Below are positions 61,110 to 64,000 of a DNA stretch of 64,000 nt, in pieces. Position 1 is the first letter of the stretch. Each line of letters starts with the position of its first letter. A model generated the notes under the pieces. It ran no database searches. It was not told the origin of the DNA and saw nothing but the letters and a program-made list of their open reading frames with translations. Source of the DNA: Vicia villosa. Taxonomy: Eukaryota; Streptophyta; Magnoliopsida; Fabales; Fabaceae. The DNA lies in the NCBI RefSeq assembly GCF_029867415.1, contig NW_026705443.1:186001-250000 (forward strand), read 5' to 3'. Position numbers and translations under genes: made by a program.

Positions 61110-64000
61110 TGACAGTCTAACACGGTGGGAGAACTGACTTTTTAAAATTTTGTGGATAGCAAGAGTCGCCACCGACTTTTATTTTATCCAATTGGAAAGG
61201 CAAAAAGAACTAGAAAGACCTTTTAAAAGAGATTAAGTTCGGGGGTAGGTTATATAAAGAGAATATGTGATCACCCTTTGTATCCATGGTTATCCATGGG
61301 CTCTTAATTGCTTAGCTCACTTTTGTTTGTTTCAATTGTTTGAAAAGTGTCGTGTGTGTTTAGAAAAAAGATTTTTGAATAAGGACTTTGACTTGTAAAT
61401 AAGTGTAGCCTTTTGGAAATTGTTTGAAAATGAGGTGTTAAAATCATTTTGAATTTTGAATAGATTGTGAGCAAGCAGTTAAAAGCTACCTACCCTAAGG
61501 TTACGATCTTTCTTATTCTTTAAGTTTTTCGTTTAAAGGGACTATCCATACCAATTGTTAGGCAGGTAGTCCTTTCATTGGGTGTATCGGGTAATCGAGG
61601 GTCATCGTTTGCCACAAGTCTATCCATACCATAAGAAGGGCAGGAAGTCTTTAGGAAACAATGGAATAGTCATTTATAGGCAATCAGTAAGGACACCTTA
61701 GCATTCGAAGGGACGATCATCATTTATCGAGGCAACATCGAGGGACGAGATCATCTTTTGTAGACAACTCGAAGGGACTATGATCTTTTTATGATGATTT
61801 TTGTAGGCAACAAGCTAAGGTATCCCTACGCTCGAAGGGACTTGACTATTTTTATCTAAAGGCAACATAATAGGGATTACCCTAAAGGTGTGTGGGTGCG
61901 ACAATCATGTGATTCAGTTCGAATATTTTATCTTACAGTTTAGTGATCTATGTCCAGTTAATTGTTTTGTCACTCCCTATTTTACTAACCACACATTTAA
62001 TATATTTACAGGAAAATAAAGTGCGGAAAGTAAAGGTCCTATGCTATTACACGGCTTCGGGATCAGGGGTTACATAATAAAAACCACGGGAAGTGCGAGA
62101 AAGTAAAGTGCGGGAAAGTAAAAGCGGAAATTAAATCTAAGCTATTACAAAAATACCCATGCGACCTATACATCGATTTCTAGAATTTAAATAAATAAAA
62201 AATAAAAATGATAAATAAGCAAGCATGCATCAATCAACATAGTTTGAGATGAGAAGAGAATCGGGAGGAATTTGAACTTAACGAAGAAATTTGAAATTTG
62301 AAATTAATTAAAACATAATTTATTAATTAAATAAAAATTCATTAAAATCCTAGTTACCTAATTAATTTAACCTAATTAAACAAATTAATTAAAATTAACC
62401 TAAATATTAAATTATTCAACCTAACTAAACTAATTAATTAATTACATATCCTAATTAATTTATTGAAACTTAACTAACCTAAATAAACTTAATTAACCTA
62501 ACTAATTAGGTTGTTTGAAAATAAAAAGAAAAGTGTAAAAGAAACTAAATAAAAAAAACAATTGTTAAAGAAGAAAAGAAAAGAAAAAAAGGAAATATTA
62601 AAATACCAGCGCCTGGGATTTTGTGATGCTTTTCTGATGGTGCACCGTGGGGAAGAATTCTCTGGCCCTTTAGATCTGCCTTTGGATGAATCCAGCAGTG
62701 ATGCTGTGAGGGTGCATCATGAACCTGCGGGGACTGGGCGCACCAGATTTGTTATCAGCTTGAAGCAAACAAATTGTAAAAATTTCACCCATGCCATATA
62801 CTGGGTTCGAACTCATGCCATGGTAGTCATTAGAGGACAGGCGTGGCCAAGCATGCTGCATTTGGTTAGTTGCAATTTAAACATCCAAGAAAAATAATAT
62901 TCAAAACAATGATTAAATGGAGAAAGTCAACAAAACCACTAAGACTGGGCCCCATGTGCAGCGTAGCCAATAGCGTGATGAGAGATGATTCAGTCAAGGT
63001 TGACTGTGCAATGAGATTTGGAGAGAGGAATGCTCCTTGTTGACCAGCAAATAGCATAGCGCTGCATCATGGTCTCCCTTTCAAAGTCACTGTTCATCAT
63101 CTTCTCTCTTGGCACCTGCAGATTTTATTATGCAATTTGCTACAAAATTTCCTGCAGATTTTTACGCGAGTTCATTCTCTCCATTGCCACAATCAAAAAC
63201 CTGCAAAATCAACGTAATAGAAAGGAAAGAGACTGCCCAGATCACCTAATTCCATCCTTACGAATCAAATGAGCCTTGTTTCGTGACCTACACTACATGT
63301 AGACTGGACACCAAACCTATGTATGGTGAATCCCTAACAATGGTGGTTCCATGGCCTTACGTCCAAGCTTCATTTCAAGGGTCCTGTCACATCTTAAAAG
63401 CTACCAGAAACTCATGTAAAGCATTAGATTCAATTGATATGTATCGAAACATGACATTAAAAAATTCACGAATATATGAAAAAGAGAAACATAGTATGGT
63501 CGTGTTGCACGTTACGGGGGGCTCTACCACAATCCAACTTACCTTATGTCACCTTGAGGGATGATTGGAAAGATTGTTTGGCTCTGAATGGAGTTGAAAC
63601 CAAGAATTCGAGTTTCACTTTTCTTTGATATTTTAGTGAGTGTGGTTAGGGTTTGTGAGCAAGGATTTCGTGAGCCCTAATGCTGAAGGAGTTATGGTTA
63701 TATAGAGGCTAGAATTAGGTTAAAATATTGGAGAAAATATCAAGTTTTGAATAAGAAAATATGATTTGATTTTTTTGAGCCAAAAGTTTCTATTTTTTAT
63801 TCAATCTATTTTCCAACTATTTCGCATATATTTCTGACTTAAGAATCAATTTGGAGTGGTTGAATATTTTATGAATGAATCATATACTTTTATTTCATTT
63901 ATTTGTGATTTTATTTGATTTATTTTGAATTTTAATGAATAAAATCAAAGATAAATAAAATAAAATCATGAAATAAATAATATATGACCAAATTGCCTTT
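61110..64000 (-). repeat. Ogre-E LTR (3' end portion), runs past window end
   Basis: On the minus strand it ends GTTAGACTGTCA at 61110. Shared Ogre LTR-end blocks are GGATAAAATAAAAGTCGGTG and GGCGACTCTTGCTATCC (about 61158-61185), then the CATGG-type landmarks common to Ogre-A and Ogre-C. No PBS follows the end, so it is a 3' LTR or solo LTR. The adjoining ATAAG (61105-61109) may be its target duplication. A GC-richer island lies at about 62600-63060 and a TATA-like TATATAA at 63704-63698. No gene is supported in it. Confidence 0.82.

Overview
The window is plant nuclear repeat DNA: a nested stack of LTR retrotransposons with no recognisable host gene, rRNA or tRNA gene. Very long-LTR Ty3/gypsy elements dominate. 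They have an extra ORF before gag, a pol with two RNase H domains and a tRNA-Arg-type primer-binding site, which together mark the Ogre (Tat-type) lineage. A SIRE/Maximus-type Ty1/copia element and an Athila-type element accompany them. This mix points to a legume genome, most likely tribe Fabeae (pea, vetch, lentil or Lathyrus type); that is inference from element content, not from a host gene. Layout from the left: 1-4743 is the 5' part of a minus-strand SIRE-type copia element (pol, gag, 5' LTR) that runs off the window start. It sits in the 3' LTR (4744-8044) of an outer minus-strand Ogre, called Ogre-C, whose 5' LTR is 54073-57985. Inside Ogre-C are an Athila-like element with gag and protease but no pol (47251-53795, target duplication GTCGG) in the leader, and a second minus-strand Ogre, Ogre-D, inserted in the C ORF1 at 46260. 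Ogre-D keeps its 5' LTR (41597-46260), ORF1, broken gag-pro and broken pol, but its 3' LTR is missing. Its 3' UTR appears fused near 11287 to a gag remnant and the 3' UTR of Ogre-C. A third, plus-strand Ogre-A (15513-34246, LTRs of about 3.94 kb, target duplication AAACC) sits inside the pol of Ogre-D. To the right, 57986-59088 is unassigned, 59089-59466 and 59467-61104 look like Athila-type LTR pieces, and 61110-64000 is the end of another minus-strand Ogre LTR (Ogre-E). How the parts work: each Ogre carries PBS, leader, ORF1 (unknown function), gag, protease, a spacer, pol (RT, RNase H, archaeal-type RNase H, integrase), a repeat-rich 3' UTR, PPT and 3' LTR. Ogre-A has a fully open pol of 1152 codons but a broken ORF1 and a frameshift between gag and protease. 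Ogre-D has an intact ORF1 but broken gag, protease and pol. The most notable signals outside genes are an array of covarying 28-nt hairpins with GAAA loops just after pol in both Ogres, splice-acceptor-like sites conserved before each Ogre ORF, a second partial copy of the PBS inside U5, 45-bp, 71-bp and 96-bp tandem arrays in the 3' UTRs, and a cluster of TTCGCTGCAGCGAA dyads directly upstream of the TATA box in the Athila-like LTR.
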